Source: an uncultured Treponema sp. (GTDB lineage: Bacteria; Spirochaetota; Spirochaetia; Treponematales; Treponemataceae). Taken from it: a DNA stretch of 47,531 bases. The notes below the pieces were generated by a model. The model was given only the letters and a program-made list of their open reading frames with translations. It did no database searches and was not told the origin of the DNA. The translations under genes were made by a program, and so were the position numbers. Shown piece after piece: positions 25,492 to 34,297 of the stretch. Numbering within the stretch: the first letter of the stretch is position 1; each line of letters starts with the position of its first letter. The DNA is taken from contig CAMWTK010000012.1 of NCBI GenBank assembly GCA_947177175.1, positions 1-47,531 on the forward strand, written 5' to 3'.

Positions 25492-26321
25492 ACGGCGTGA
25501 TTTCGGTCATCCATATTGCCGCGCCGCTGCTGCTTGTCACGCTCGGCGGACTTATCAGCGAATACGCCGGGCGCATGGCGATGTTCCTGGAATGCATGAT
25601 CAACTTGGGCGCGTTCTGCTGCTACGCCTGTACGCAGTGGACGGGCAGCCTCGTGGCGGGCATCGTGCTGTCCGTCGCCGCCTGTACGCTGCTCGTGTGC
25701 GCAATCGAACGGGTCGCGGCGCGGCGCAAAGCGAACATGTTTCTCGTCTCGCTCGCCATGAACATGTTTTTTGCCGCGCTCGCCACGTTCCTGTCCGCCA
25801 CGCTGTTCGGGACGCGCGGGGTGCTGTACGGCGACGCGTTCCGCTTTGATGCCGCCACCGTCCGCGCCGTCACCACGGCAGCCTGCGCCGTGCTCGCCGC
25901 CGCGCAAATCGTCATGCTCCGCCGGACGACGTTCGGGCTGACACTGCGCGTAACGGGAAGCGACGGCGACATGCTCCAGTCATGCGGCATTTCCCCCGCC
26001 CGCTACCGCACGATTTCCTGGCTGTTCGCCGCGGCAAATGCATCGCTCGCCGGGTGCGTACTCGCCGCGCGGCTGTCGTCATACGTGCCCGGCATGGCGG
26101 GCGGACGCGGCTGGACGGCACTCGCAGCAGTCTATCTGGGAAAAAAGCATCCCCTCTTCGTCGCGCTCGCCGTGCTCGTCTTTTCCGCCGCCGAATACGC
26201 GAGCATCACCGCGCAGAACATCGCCGCGCTCAAAAACATGCCGCCGTCCGTCCTGCTTGCCCTGCCCTACCTCGTCTCGCTCGCCCTCATCGTGGCAGTC
26301 CCGCAGAAAAAAGGCGCGTGA
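25488..26321 (+). CDS. nucleoside ABC transporter permease 2
   Basis: 277 residues, about eight hydrophobic segments, BPD_transp_2 family. Motifs are LGGLISEYAGRMAMFLECMINLGAF near the N-terminus and the loop TTFGLTLRVTGSDGDMLQSCGISPARYR that contacts the ATPase. It lies in a four-base ATGA overlap with permease 1 (25488). It is the last gene of the marR-bmp-ATPase-permease-permease operon. It is short for the family but contains the expected core. Confidence 0.88.
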   Translation: MNGVISVIHIAAPLLLVTLGGLISEYAGRMAMFLECMINLGAFCCYACTQWTGSLVAGIVLSVAACTLLVCAIERVAARRKANMFLVSLAMNMFFAALATFLSATLFGTRGVLYGDAFRFDAATVRAVTTAACAVLAAAQIVMLRRTTFGLTLRVTGSDGDMLQSCGISPARYRTISWLFAAANASLAGCVLAARLSSYVPGMAGGRGWTALAAVYLGKKHPLFVALAVLVFSAAEYASITAQNIAALKNMPPSVLLALPYLVSLALIVAVPQKKGA

Positions 26322-26381
26322 GCGGCGGGACAATCCTTACGATAAGGAACAGCCGCGCGCACAAAACCGCCCGCCCGTTCC

Positions 26382-26410
26382 TTTACTTTTCCGCGAAATC
26401 GGTGTATCGT
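26382..26410 (+). promoter_or_regulatory. nfeD promoter, predicted leaderless
   Basis: -35 TTTACT (26382-26387), 17-nt spacer, -10 TATCGT (26405-26410), 6 nt to the ATG at 26417. Confidence 0.55.
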
Positions 26411-26416
26411 AGGTGT

Positions 26417-26869
26417 ATGGATTCCGTTTCGTTTTTCCTGCTGAACAATCTGCCCTGGTTCTGGCTTGCGGTGGCGGTGCTGTGCATCGTGCTGGAGGAC
26501 ATGACGATGGCGCTGACGACGGTGTGGTTCGGGTGCAGCGCGTTCGTGCTGATTTTTGTCTCGTTCCTGCCCGTGCCGTTCAAGTGGCAGCTGCTGCTGT
26601 TCGTGGTGCTTTCGCTCGTGCTGCTCGTCTTTACGCGCCCGATCGCCGTCAAAAAACTCAAGGTCAAGAAAATGCCGACCAACAGCGACGCGCTTGTCGG
26701 CAAAATCGTGCTCGTCACCGAAAAAATCACCGCCCTGCAAAAGGGCGCGGTCAAGGTGAACGGCGTTACCTGGTCTGCCCGCAGCGCGGACGGCACGGAA
26801 ATCGCCAAGGGCGCGGAATGCGTCATCACGAAAATTGAAGGGGCAACGGCCGTTGTCAGCAAACGATAG
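26417..26869 (+). CDS. NfeD family membrane protein
   Basis: 150 residues. Two or three hydrophobic segments (LPWFWLAVAVLCIVLEDMTMALTTVWFGCSAFVLI, WQLLLFVVLSLVLLVF) precede a C-terminal OB-fold-like domain (ALVGKIVLVTEKITALQKGAVKVNGVTWSARSADGTEIAKG) typical of NfeD. NfeD proteins partner with SPFH/stomatin proteins in membrane microdomains, and the SPFH gene follows 30 nt downstream. The start lies directly after a -10 motif. Confidence 0.9.
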   Translation: MDSVSFFLLNNLPWFWLAVAVLCIVLEDMTMALTTVWFGCSAFVLIFVSFLPVPFKWQLLLFVVLSLVLLVFTRPIAVKKLKVKKMPTNSDALVGKIVLVTEKITALQKGAVKVNGVTWSARSADGTEIAKGAECVITKIEGATAVVSKR

Positions 26870-26899
26870 CGCGGCCGCCGGCCGCCGCAAGGAGTAACT

Positions 26900-27820
26900 A
26901 TGGAATTGTATGTCATCATCGCGCTGCTGTTCGTCGTGATTCTGCTGATTATCACGAACATCCGCATTGTGCCGCAGTCGCATGCGTCGATCATCGAGCG
27001 GCTGGGAACGTATGTCGCCACCTGGCAGACGGGGCTGCACGTCAAAGTGCCGTTCCTCGACCGCATCGCCAATCAGGTGTCGCTCAAGGAAAAAGTCCTC
27101 GACTTTCCGCCGCAGCCGGTCATCACCAAGGACAACGTGACGATGAAAATCGATACGGTGGTCTACATGCAGATTACCGACCCCAAGCTGTACACGTATG
27201 GCGTGGAAAACCCGATGACGGCGATTGAGACGCTCACCGCCACGACGCTGCGGAACATCATCGGCGAGCTGGAGCTGGACGCGACGCTCACCAGCCGCGA
27301 TGTCATCAACACCAAAATGCGCGCCATTCTTGACGAGGCGACCGATCCCTGGGGCATCAAGGTGAACCGCGTGGAAGTGAAGAACATCATGCCCCCGGAG
27401 GCGATCCGCGAGGCGATGGAAAAGCAGATGCGCGCCGAGCGCGAACGCCGCGAAAAAATCCTTGTCGCCGAAGGGCAGAAGCAGTCCGAAATCCTCGTTG
27501 CCGAAGGGCAGAAACAGGCGCGGATTCTGGAGGCGGAGGCGCAGAAGCAGGCGGCAATCTTGCAGGCTGAGGCCGAAAAAGAGGCGAAAATCCGCAAGGC
27601 GGAGGGCGAAGCGCAGGCGATCCTTGACGTGCAGAAAGCAACCGCCGACGGTCTGCGCATGATAAAAGAAGCCGCCGCCGATGAGGCGGTCATCAAACTG
27701 CGCAGCCTTGAGGCACTGGAAAAAGCCGCCGACGGTCAGGCGACCAAGCTCATCGTGCCGGCGGATTTCCAGAATCTTGCGGGCGTAGTCGCCTCGCTTG
27801 CCGAAATAGCGAAACGATAA
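26900..27820 (+). CDS. SPFH/band 7 (paraslipin) membrane protein
   Basis: 306 residues. One N-terminal membrane anchor (YVIIALLFVVILLIITNIRIV) is followed by the SPFH domain (SHASIIERLGTYVATWQTGLHVKVPFLDRIANQVSLKEKVLDFPPQPVITKDNV). A long coiled coil then has Glu-Gly-Gln-Lys-Gln repeats (about 175-245) and the conserved C-terminal tail (IVPADFQNLAGVVASLAEIA). Paraslipins oligomerise into membrane rafts or cages and are thought to support membrane-protein quality control. The ribosome site AAGGAG is present. It ends directly against the P83/100 gene on the other strand. Confidence 0.93.
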   Translation: MELYVIIALLFVVILLIITNIRIVPQSHASIIERLGTYVATWQTGLHVKVPFLDRIANQVSLKEKVLDFPPQPVITKDNVTMKIDTVVYMQITDPKLYTYGVENPMTAIETLTATTLRNIIGELELDATLTSRDVINTKMRAILDEATDPWGIKVNRVEVKNIMPPEAIREAMEKQMRAERERREKILVAEGQKQSEILVAEGQKQARILEAEAQKQAAILQAEAEKEAKIRKAEGEAQAILDVQKATADGLRMIKEAAADEAVIKLRSLEALEKAADGQATKLIVPADFQNLAGVVASLAEIAKR

Positions 27821-29281
27821 TTATTTTGCGTCCAGCCCCGCGCTCGTCCACAGCGTGCTTAAATCGCGCAGGTCGAGCAGGCGCGGGTTGCCGTCCGCGT
27901 CCGTTACCAATATGCCCCGGTCGGTGATGTTGAACGGCGTGGTCGGCTTGACGGCAAGCGCGCTTTTCTGCGTCATCGTCAGGTTTTTGTCGAACGCGGC
28001 GGCAAAGCATTCCTTGCCCTGCTGGACGACGGCAAAAAACACGTCGTTGTACGGCACGAGCGACGTTCCTTCCGCGAGCGTCTCCTCGCTCTGCTTTTGC
28101 AGTTCCAGCCGCTCCGTGTCGAGCAGGCAGAGTTTTACGGCAGATTTGCCCCCGTTCACGCCGCAGACGGCAAGGTAGAGTTCGGGGAACGTCACGCGCG
28201 TCCCGTCCTCCTGCGTCACGGTCACGCCCGAAACGCCATACACCGCCGTGCCACGGATTTGCGTGACGGGCGAGCGGCGGATAATCGCGCCCGTGTCGCC
28301 GTCCACCGTCACCAGCCGGTACAGTCCTTTTGCGGCATCCGCCACGAACAAGCCCGTCAGGAAGCGTTCCGAGCCGGGCGCGGCGGTCGCAATCGTTTCT
28401 TTATCTTTGGCAATGCCCTGCCGGTCGTTCTTGACTTCGGCAGTCTTGCGGTCGGCAATCTGCTGCTGCGCCGTGCTTTCCCGCGCCGACTGCGCCGCGC
28501 CCGCCGTGTCGCCGTCCTTGCGCTGCTGTGCCGCCTCTTGCTGTGCCGTCTGCGCTTTTTCGGCGGCATCGGTTGCCTCGCGCTCCTTGATGTCGGCAAG
28601 GGCTTCGCGCTCGGCAATGCCTTTGTCCGCTTCTTCCCGCAAGGCTTCCACCACGTTCTCGTCGCTGATTGTCGTCGTGTCCACGGCGGCATCGGTACTG
28701 GTCACGTCGTTGAGCGGAATGACCAGCTGCGTGTGTCCCGCCCAGTCCTGCCATTTCGTGCTCAGCCCCACGTCCGCTTCCGACAGATACTGCATCACGC
28801 TGTCCTTGTACTTTTCGCCGAACACGGCAAGCTGACCGCGGTAGACGGCGTTGTACACCGTGACGAACGTCGCGAGCGTCTCCGCGTCGTCCCACGCATA
28901 ACCGTAGGCGGCCGACAGATACCCCGCGACAATCCGGCGGAGATTGCGGATATGATCGACGCCCGCCGTCTCGTTGAGCAGCAAGATGTCGGCATCCAGT
29001 CTGTCCTGTGCCTGAGCGCCGACCGCATGCACGAGCGTATATTTTGCGCCGGGCTGAACCGTGGCGGCAGCCGTAACGTCCGTGGCAACTTCCTGCCCCA
29101 GTGCCGTGCCGATTCCGACGATTGCCTCCGCGCTTTCAATGACGGCATACGGCCCGCCATAGTTCTCAAACTGAATGACATCGCTGCCCGGAACGCGCAG
29201 TTCCTGCTCGTCAACTTCAATTGCCGCAAGACGCACGGCCACGGCGGCGCACAGTGCCAGCACACAGAATCTTTTTCTCAT
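27821..29281 (-). CDS. P83/100-family exported antigen
   Basis: 486 residues. The signal peptide ends near VRLAA and is followed by the conserved N-terminal domain (EVDEQELRVPGSDVIQFENYGGPYAVIESAEAIVGIGTALG). A central Ala/Glu/Gln/Lys coiled coil (about 205-300) and a C-terminal beta-propeller-like region (FLTGLFVADAAKGLYRLVTVDGDTGAIIRRSPVTQIRG...LLDLRDLSTLW) follow. This organisation matches the P83/100 family of Borrelia and Treponema, a periplasmic or membrane-vesicle antigen of unknown function. The ATG has GAGGGG just upstream, between it and a terminator-like hairpin. Confidence 0.85.
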   Translation of the reverse strand: MRKRFCVLALCAAVAVRLAAIEVDEQELRVPGSDVIQFENYGGPYAVIESAEAIVGIGTALGQEVATDVTAAATVQPGAKYTLVHAVGAQAQDRLDADILLLNETAGVDHIRNLRRIVAGYLSAAYGYAWDDAETLATFVTVYNAVYRGQLAVFGEKYKDSVMQYLSEADVGLSTKWQDWAGHTQLVIPLNDVTSTDAAVDTTTISDENVVEALREEADKGIAEREALADIKEREATDAAEKAQTAQQEAAQQRKDGDTAGAAQSARESTAQQQIADRKTAEVKNDRQGIAKDKETIATAAPGSERFLTGLFVADAAKGLYRLVTVDGDTGAIIRRSPVTQIRGTAVYGVSGVTVTQEDGTRVTFPELYLAVCGVNGGKSAVKLCLLDTERLELQKQSEETLAEGTSLVPYNDVFFAVVQQGKECFAAAFDKNLTMTQKSALAVKPTTPFNITDRGILVTDADGNPRLLDLRDLSTLWTSAGLDAK

Positions 29282-29292
29282 ATCCCCTCGAT

Positions 29293-29327
29293 AAAAAAAC
29301 AGCGTCTGCCTTAATATCGGCAGACGC
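29293..29327 (-). terminator. terminator or attenuator between lysS and P83/100 gene
   Basis: Perfect 9-bp stem GCGTCTGCC (29302-29310)/GGCAGACGC (29319-29327). On the minus strand it is followed by TG and seven T (29299-29293), only 11 nt before the P83/100 start. It follows the lysS stop by about 12 nt. Confidence 0.85.
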
Positions 29328-29338
29328 GGCCTGTTTCC

Positions 29339-30961
29339 CTAGTATACGCTCAGAATCTGTCGCAGTTTTTCCTGCCCGATGATGCGCATAAAACTCGCCA
29401 AGCGCGGCCCTTGATCCTTGTTCACCAGCACGTGGTACATCGTGGTGAACAACGCCTTTGCGTCCATGCCGTTCGCCAGCGCCACGTCGTAAATCTTCTG
29501 CTGCAAGTCCTTGTCGGTCGCGCAATCGTCCATGACGGGAAGCACGTTGTCGCGGACGGCGCGCACGGCGTTCGTTTCCGCCGCCGACAAGTCCGCCTTG
29601 CTGCCGTCCGTGCGCAGCGCGAATTTGAAATCGTCGGGCGCACATTCGTTCACCCAGTACCAGGCACACGCGCAGCGGCGGCGCAACGTTGCCTCCTGCT
29701 CCGGCTTTACGTCGCCCAGCGATGCGATAACCGCGTCCACGTCGCCCGAATACGTCTGCAACAGCGTGGTCAGCAGGCGGAACGGCACCTGATACGGCAT
29801 GACCGGCGGCATATCCGCGACCTGCGCGAGCGCGTACACACGTTTTTCCCGCAGGAGCAGGTCGTCGCTCTTCGCCTTGTCCACGCCCCAGGCGATGCGC
29901 TCGGTGCGGTCGTATGCCTCATACATGGTGATAACGTCAAGGTCAAAGCTGACCGCAAATTCGTGGTCGGGCTTGTTGATGGCAAAAATGTAGCGCAGCA
30001 CCTCCGGCTGGTACACTTCCAGCGCGTCCACGAGCGAGATGACCTTGCCCTTGGAGGACGACATCTTGCCCGGAATGCCTTTCAGCCCCACAAAATCGTA
30101 TTTCATCGTAATGGGCGCGTCCCAGCCGTAAATTTTCTTGCTCACCAGTTTTGCCGTGTCGTAACTGCCGCCCGGACTGATATGGTCTTTTCCGCCCGGC
30201 TCAAACACGACGCGCTCTTCGTTCCAGCGCATGGGCCAGTCCACGCGCCAGCCCAGTTTGAATTCCTTTGACGTGCGCAGATCCCCGTGTGCCTCGTGCC
30301 CGCAGCTCGTGCAGCGGTAATCCACGCCGTATTCGCCGTCGTAGCCCGTGATTTCCGTCGTGTCCTTGTTGCAGTTGCAGCAGAACGCGGCAACCGGCCA
30401 GTACACGTCATCGTCCTTCATCTTGTGCGCGTCGTCGCGGTAATTGTTCAGGCACCATTTGATGAGGTCGCGGTTCTGAAGGGCTTTCCGCATGCCTTCG
30501 GCGTAGCGGTTGGCGCGGTAGCGGCTCGCCTGATACAAAAATTCGGGGAAAATGCCCACGCGCGGCAACTCGCGCTCCACGTCCATTTCATGGTGCCGCG
30601 CATAGTTCTCGTCGCGCCCCGTCGTGTCGGGCACCATCGTAATCGGAAAGCGCAGGTACTGCCGCAACGTCTCCTGATCGGGCATGTTCGCCGGCACTTT
30701 GCGGAACACGTCGTAATCGTCCCACGAATAGATGAAACGCACGTTTTTTCCCCGGCTTCTGAGCGCGCGCACCACCAAATCCACGGTGATGATCTCGCGG
30801 AAATTCCCGATATGCACCGTCCCGCTCGGCGTAATGCCGCTCGCGCACGTGTACAGCGGCAAATCCCCGCGCTCCTGTATAATCCGCGCCGCCATCTGGT
30901 CAGCCCAATGACACAGCTCGCGCGCTTGCGTATGCTCGTTTCGTTCTGTTTCGTTGCTCAT
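29339..30961 (-). CDS. lysS: lysyl-tRNA synthetase, class I
   Basis: 540 residues from the ATG at 30961. It has class I signature motifs: HIGN (50-53) and KMSSSKG (299-305). A C-x-C-type zinc-finger region lies at 194-220 (CCNCNKD...CTSCGHEAHGD), and the alpha-helical cage fills the C-terminal part. Most bacteria use a class II LysRS; spirochaetes are among the known bacteria with this archaeal-type class I enzyme, which charges tRNA-Lys. A longer open frame continues into the repeat array upstream but is not part of the enzyme. The start codon lies 6 nt after a -10 motif and lacks a Shine-Dalgarno. Confidence 0.96.
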   Translation of the reverse strand: MSNETERNEHTQARELCHWADQMAARIIQERGDLPLYTCASGITPSGTVHIGNFREIITVDLVVRALRSRGKNVRFIYSWDDYDVFRKVPANMPDQETLRQYLRFPITMVPDTTGRDENYARHHEMDVERELPRVGIFPEFLYQASRYRANRYAEGMRKALQNRDLIKWCLNNYRDDAHKMKDDDVYWPVAAFCCNCNKDTTEITGYDGEYGVDYRCTSCGHEAHGDLRTSKEFKLGWRVDWPMRWNEERVVFEPGGKDHISPGGSYDTAKLVSKKIYGWDAPITMKYDFVGLKGIPGKMSSSKGKVISLVDALEVYQPEVLRYIFAINKPDHEFAVSFDLDVITMYEAYDRTERIAWGVDKAKSDDLLLREKRVYALAQVADMPPVMPYQVPFRLLTTLLQTYSGDVDAVIASLGDVKPEQEATLRRRCACAWYWVNECAPDDFKFALRTDGSKADLSAAETNAVRAVRDNVLPVMDDCATDKDLQQKIYDVALANGMDAKALFTTMYHVLVNKDQGPRLASFMRIIGQEKLRQILSVY

Positions 30962-30967
30962 AGCGTC

Positions 30968-30996
30968 AGTATAGAAGAAAACGGCGATTTGTACAA
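30968..30996 (-). promoter_or_regulatory. lysS promoter, predicted leaderless
   Basis: Minus strand -35 TTGTAC (30996-30991), 17-nt spacer, -10 TATACT (30973-30968), then GACGCT and the ATG. Confidence 0.7.
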
Positions 30997-31035
30997 TGCG
31001 ACGACAAATCCCCGGACGAAACGCAGTTGCCCATC

Positions 31036-31314
31036 CAGACGCATTTTTGATGAACGGCAAAATGCCGATGCTTGTCCAAACGACATTTTGACGAACGGCG
31101 GAATGCCGGTGCTTGCCCGAACGGAATTTCGACGAACGGCAAAACGCCGGTACTTGCCCGAACGTATTTTTGACCAACGGCAAAACGCCGGTGCTTGCCC
31201 AGACGCATTTTCGACGAACGGAAAAATGCCGTTGCTTGTCCAGACGCATTTTTGGCGAACGGCAAAACGCCGGTGCTTGTCCAAACGGAATTTCGATGAA
31301 CGGCGCGGCGACCG
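31036..31314. repeat. array of six to seven 41-nt tandem units
   Basis: Gene-free stretch between the SPOR gene and the lysS promoter. Units of 41 nt share the pattern ACG-(A/C)ATTTT-(T/C)GACGAACGGCAAAA(C/T)GCCGGTGCTTG(C/T)CC and differ at about a fifth of positions. Each has a CGGC/GCCG hairpin with a five-base loop in the middle. The array ends at the SPOR stop codon. Confidence 0.9.
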
Positions 31315-32343
31315 TCACTCAAAGACGGGATAGCACTCAAAGCCGGCGTTGCGCAGTTCCGCGCCCATCGTGCCGGAGCGGTTCTCGTCAACGACGACCA
31401 GATAATACGTCGTGCCGCTCGGGCGTTTTTCGGTCGTGATTTTTGCGGCAAAGCCTTTCTTCTTGAGCTGCTCGACCAGACCTTTCGCATTGTTCTCGTC
31501 GCGGAACAAGCCCAGCTGCTGATAGACGGCGCGCTCGGATTTTTCGCCCGCCGATGTCGCTTCCCCCGCACTGCTCACACTGCCCGCCACGTTCTCGTCG
31601 GGCGACTGCTGGTAAGTGACCGGCTCTTGCTCCACGTCGGGAACGGCATTGCCCCTGCGCGGGACAAAATACCAGAACGGCGCGGGAAGTTGCTGAATCG
31701 TCCCCTTCACCACCGCCGCTTCGGGCGTGGACGGCCAGTCTTTTTTGAGCGTGTCGGCAAACGACCGCTCGCCGGAAATATGCCACAGCGTCAGCAGCAC
31801 GGCGGGTGCGACGGCGCGCATGGACGGCAAGGTCGCGTAGGTTTTGAGCAGGGCGATCGGCTCGGCAAGGTCGCCCTCGCCCTTTGCCTTGCACAGCGCG
31901 CTCCACTGCTCGTACAGCTTGACCTGCGCGGCGACCGTCGCGTCCGGCGAAGCGCGCACGGCACTGCCCAGATACGCGTCGGCGGTCGCGGAATCCCCCG
32001 TGGCTAGCGCACAGCGCACGGCATCCAGCACCAGCTGTTCGTTCGATTTTTTGGGCATTCCGGCGGCATCCCCGGCAGCAATGGCGGCGGCCGCGGCATA
32101 CGACGCTCCGGCGGCGGCGTACAAGCCCATCTGCTCCTGCACGGCACCCAAAAAGGCATATCCCGCCCGTTTTTCTGCCGCCGCCGACAGCAGGGGAATC
32201 TGCCGCGTAAGGTATGAGACGGCTTCGTCCAGCGAATCTTTTTTTTCTGCTTCTTTGGCGGCAAGCCGCGCCGTGTTGATCGCGGTCTGCGCCGCCAGCG
32301 GGAACGCCAGCACCGCCGCAAGGAATAGCACCGTTTTTTTCAT
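31315..32343 (-). CDS. exported TPR-like protein with C-terminal SPOR domain
   Basis: 342 residues. The signal peptide MKKTVLFLAAVLAFPLAAQ is followed by an Ala-rich helical-repeat region (about 20-220) and a linker. A C-terminal SPOR domain (about 265-342; YQQLGLFRDENNAKGLVEQLKKKGFAAKI...YLVVVDENRSGTMGAELRNAGFECYPVF) ends the protein. SPOR domains bind denuded glycan strands of peptidoglycan at division septa, so a periplasmic cell-wall role is likely. It is the last gene of the miaB unit, 6 nt after the LapA-like gene. Confidence 0.85.
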   Translation of the reverse strand: MKKTVLFLAAVLAFPLAAQTAINTARLAAKEAEKKDSLDEAVSYLTRQIPLLSAAAEKRAGYAFLGAVQEQMGLYAAAGASYAAAAAIAAGDAAGMPKKSNEQLVLDAVRCALATGDSATADAYLGSAVRASPDATVAAQVKLYEQWSALCKAKGEGDLAEPIALLKTYATLPSMRAVAPAVLLTLWHISGERSFADTLKKDWPSTPEAAVVKGTIQQLPAPFWYFVPRRGNAVPDVEQEPVTYQQSPDENVAGSVSSAGEATSAGEKSERAVYQQLGLFRDENNAKGLVEQLKKKGFAAKITTEKRPSGTTYYLVVVDENRSGTMGAELRNAGFECYPVFE

Positions 32344-32349
32344 CGTCGC

Positions 32350-32781
32350 CTACTTTGCCGCCGCCGCTTCCGGCTTGATGACGGGCACTTCGTTCGCGGC
32401 GGTCACCTGCGCCTTTTCGGCGGCTTCGGGGTGCTTCTTCGCCTGTTTCTCCTGCGCCTTGCGCGCGCGCTCGGCTCGGTCAGCGTCCTTTTTTGCCTGC
32501 GCGTCAGCCTTTGCCTGCGACCGGGCGGTCTCCCGCTCCTGCCGTGCCTTTGCGTCCGCCGCTTTCTGCGCCGCGCGGAATTTTGCGTTCCCGAACGAGA
32601 ACGGCATCATCAGCAGCACACCCGCAAAAAACGAAATGAGCACCGTCAGAAAGACGGGCACGTCCCGGAACGTATGGAACAGCAGGTTGATGTCGCAGCG
32701 GAATTCGTCGTCCAGGTTGAATCCGCAAAAAATCGTGACGATGATAAGAAGCGCGACCGTTCCCAACAACTTGACTGGCAT
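32350..32781 (-). CDS. LapA/DUF1049-like membrane protein
   Basis: 143 residues. Two hydrophobic segments (LLGTVALLIIVTIFCGF and VPVFLTVLISFFAGVLLMMPF) are separated by a short polar loop with NLDDEFRCDINLLFHTF, the layout of LapA (DUF1049) proteins. A Lys/Ala/Glu-rich cytoplasmic coiled-coil tail follows. LapA takes part in lipopolysaccharide assembly in E. coli; treponemes lack classical LPS, so a different envelope role is likely here. It lies between miaB (30-nt gap) and the SPOR gene. Confidence 0.65.
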   Translation of the reverse strand: MPVKLLGTVALLIIVTIFCGFNLDDEFRCDINLLFHTFRDVPVFLTVLISFFAGVLLMMPFSFGNAKFRAAQKAADAKARQERETARSQAKADAQAKKDADRAERARKAQEKQAKKHPEAAEKAQVTAANEVPVIKPEAAAAK

Positions 32782-32811
32782 AGGTATCTCCTGAAATCCG
32801 CAGTGCGGATG

Positions 32812-34248
32812 CTACGGTAGCATTGTACCACGGAACGTGTTTCCGTTCAATGCGTCAAAACGCACGGTGACGAACTGCCCGATGAGCGACGTGTCCGCCC
32901 GGAAAGCGATGCGCTCGTCCCGGTCGGTCTTGGCAAGCACTTCGTCGGCGCAGTCGCGGCTCTGTCGCTCGACCAGGACTTTTTCCGTCGCGCCGACATG
33001 CCGCGCCATTTCCCGCTGCGTGATGTCCAGCTGCACGTCGATGATGCGCTGGAGACGGCGTTTTTTTTCGGCAAGCGGCACTTGGTTCGCCATGCTCGCG
33101 GCGGGCGTTCCCTCGCGCGGGTTAAAATAGTACATGAACGCGCTCTCAAACTGCACGCGCTCCATGAGGTCGAGCAGCTCGGCAACGTCGTCCTCGGTCT
33201 CGCCGGGAAAGCCCAGCATGATGTCCGTGGTCATCGCCACGCCGGGGATTGCCGCGCGGATACGCGCCACGAGCGCAAGGTAGTCCGCCTTGGTGTAATG
33301 GCGGTTCATCGCCTTGAGGATGCGGTCGCTGCCGTGCTGCACGGCAAGGTGGATGCCTTTGCACAGGCAGTCGTTCCGGGCAATCACCGCAATCAGCTCG
33401 TCGCTCAAATCCTTGGGATGGCTCGAATCGAAGCGCACCCACCCGATGGTCGATTTGGTGCGCGCAAGGTGATCGGCGATTATCTGCAAAAGCCCGGGGA
33501 ACGTGACGATTTCCGTGTCCGCACCGTCCGCCGTGCGCCGCCCCCGGTAGCTGTTCACGTTCTGTCCGAGCAGCATGATTTCGCGCACGCCGCGCCGGTT
33601 CAACTCGTCCAGCTCGGCAAGGATCGCGTCAACGGGGCGGCTCACTTCCCTGCCCCGCACATACGGCACGATGCAGTACGTGCAGAAATTGTTGCAGCCG
33701 TTCATAATCGGCACGAACGTGGAGAACGCGCCCTGCCCCGCGCTGATCGGCGCGAACGAATACACGGGGTCTTCGGTGATGATGCCGTCGCGCCGGTTCA
33801 CGCGGACTGCCGGATGCGCCGCGCCATGTTCGTTCTCAATGTCGTCAATCAGCTCGTCCAGATGCTGTTTCGCATACGTCCCGATCACATAATCCACCAC
33901 GGGATAATCGCGCCGGAGCGACTTCTGGAGCCGTTCCGCCATGCAGCCCATGACGGCGACTTTCAGCGGCTTCGCGCCGTCCTTGACGTAGGCGGCGGCT
34001 TTCTCCAGCGACTTGTTCTTTGCGTCGGGGCGGCACGCGCGCAGGGCTTTCAAGCCCGCATACCAGCCGAGCCGCCCGAAAATGCGGTTCTCCGCCGTCG
34101 CGCGCACCGAGCACGTGTTGATAATCACCAAATCGGCGACTTCCGCGTCCTCAGCCCGCGTCCACCCCCGCGCAAGGAAACGCTGCTCAGCCGCCGCGCT
34201 TTCGGCACTGTTCATCTGACAGCCGTAGGTCTCAAAAAAATACGTCAT
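32812..34248 (-). CDS. miaB: tRNA-2-methylthio-N6-dimethylallyladenosine synthase
   Basis: 478 residues. The N-terminal UPF0004 domain has cysteines C10, C46 and C102 for the auxiliary iron-sulfur cluster. The radical-SAM motif is CNNFCTYC (C185, C189, C192) followed by IVPYVRGRE, and a C-terminal TRAM domain (VLVERQSRD...FVTVRFDALNGNTFRGTML) is present. The enzyme methylthiolates i6A37 of tRNAs reading U-starting codons. A Lys/Ala-rich insertion at about 70-95 is longer than usual. The start lies 5 nt after an extended -10. It leads the miaB-lapA-SPOR unit. Confidence 0.95.
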   Translation of the reverse strand: MTYFFETYGCQMNSAESAAAEQRFLARGWTRAEDAEVADLVIINTCSVRATAENRIFGRLGWYAGLKALRACRPDAKNKSLEKAAAYVKDGAKPLKVAVMGCMAERLQKSLRRDYPVVDYVIGTYAKQHLDELIDDIENEHGAAHPAVRVNRRDGIITEDPVYSFAPISAGQGAFSTFVPIMNGCNNFCTYCIVPYVRGREVSRPVDAILAELDELNRRGVREIMLLGQNVNSYRGRRTADGADTEIVTFPGLLQIIADHLARTKSTIGWVRFDSSHPKDLSDELIAVIARNDCLCKGIHLAVQHGSDRILKAMNRHYTKADYLALVARIRAAIPGVAMTTDIMLGFPGETEDDVAELLDLMERVQFESAFMYYFNPREGTPAASMANQVPLAEKKRRLQRIIDVQLDITQREMARHVGATEKVLVERQSRDCADEVLAKTDRDERIAFRADTSLIGQFVTVRFDALNGNTFRGTMLP

Positions 34249-34253
34249 GCGCT

Positions 34254-34262
34254 ACTATAGCA
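34254..34262 (-). promoter_or_regulatory. miaB extended -10 promoter, predicted leaderless
   Basis: Minus strand TGC-TATAGT (34262-34254) with 5 nt to the ATG at 34248; no good -35. Confidence 0.5.
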
Positions 34263-34297
34263 TATTTTCCGCCCGTCGCATACCGCCGCAGGACGAT

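Noticed and set aside
31036-31314. CRISPR array
   Set aside because: Adjacent units are tandem copies without unique spacers, all parts vary equally, and no cas genes are nearby.
30966-31571. Open frames of 100-200 codons across the second array, including an N-terminal extension of lysS
   Set aside because: Translated repeats; the class I LysRS fold begins at 30961 just after a promoter, and the SPOR gene explains the rest.
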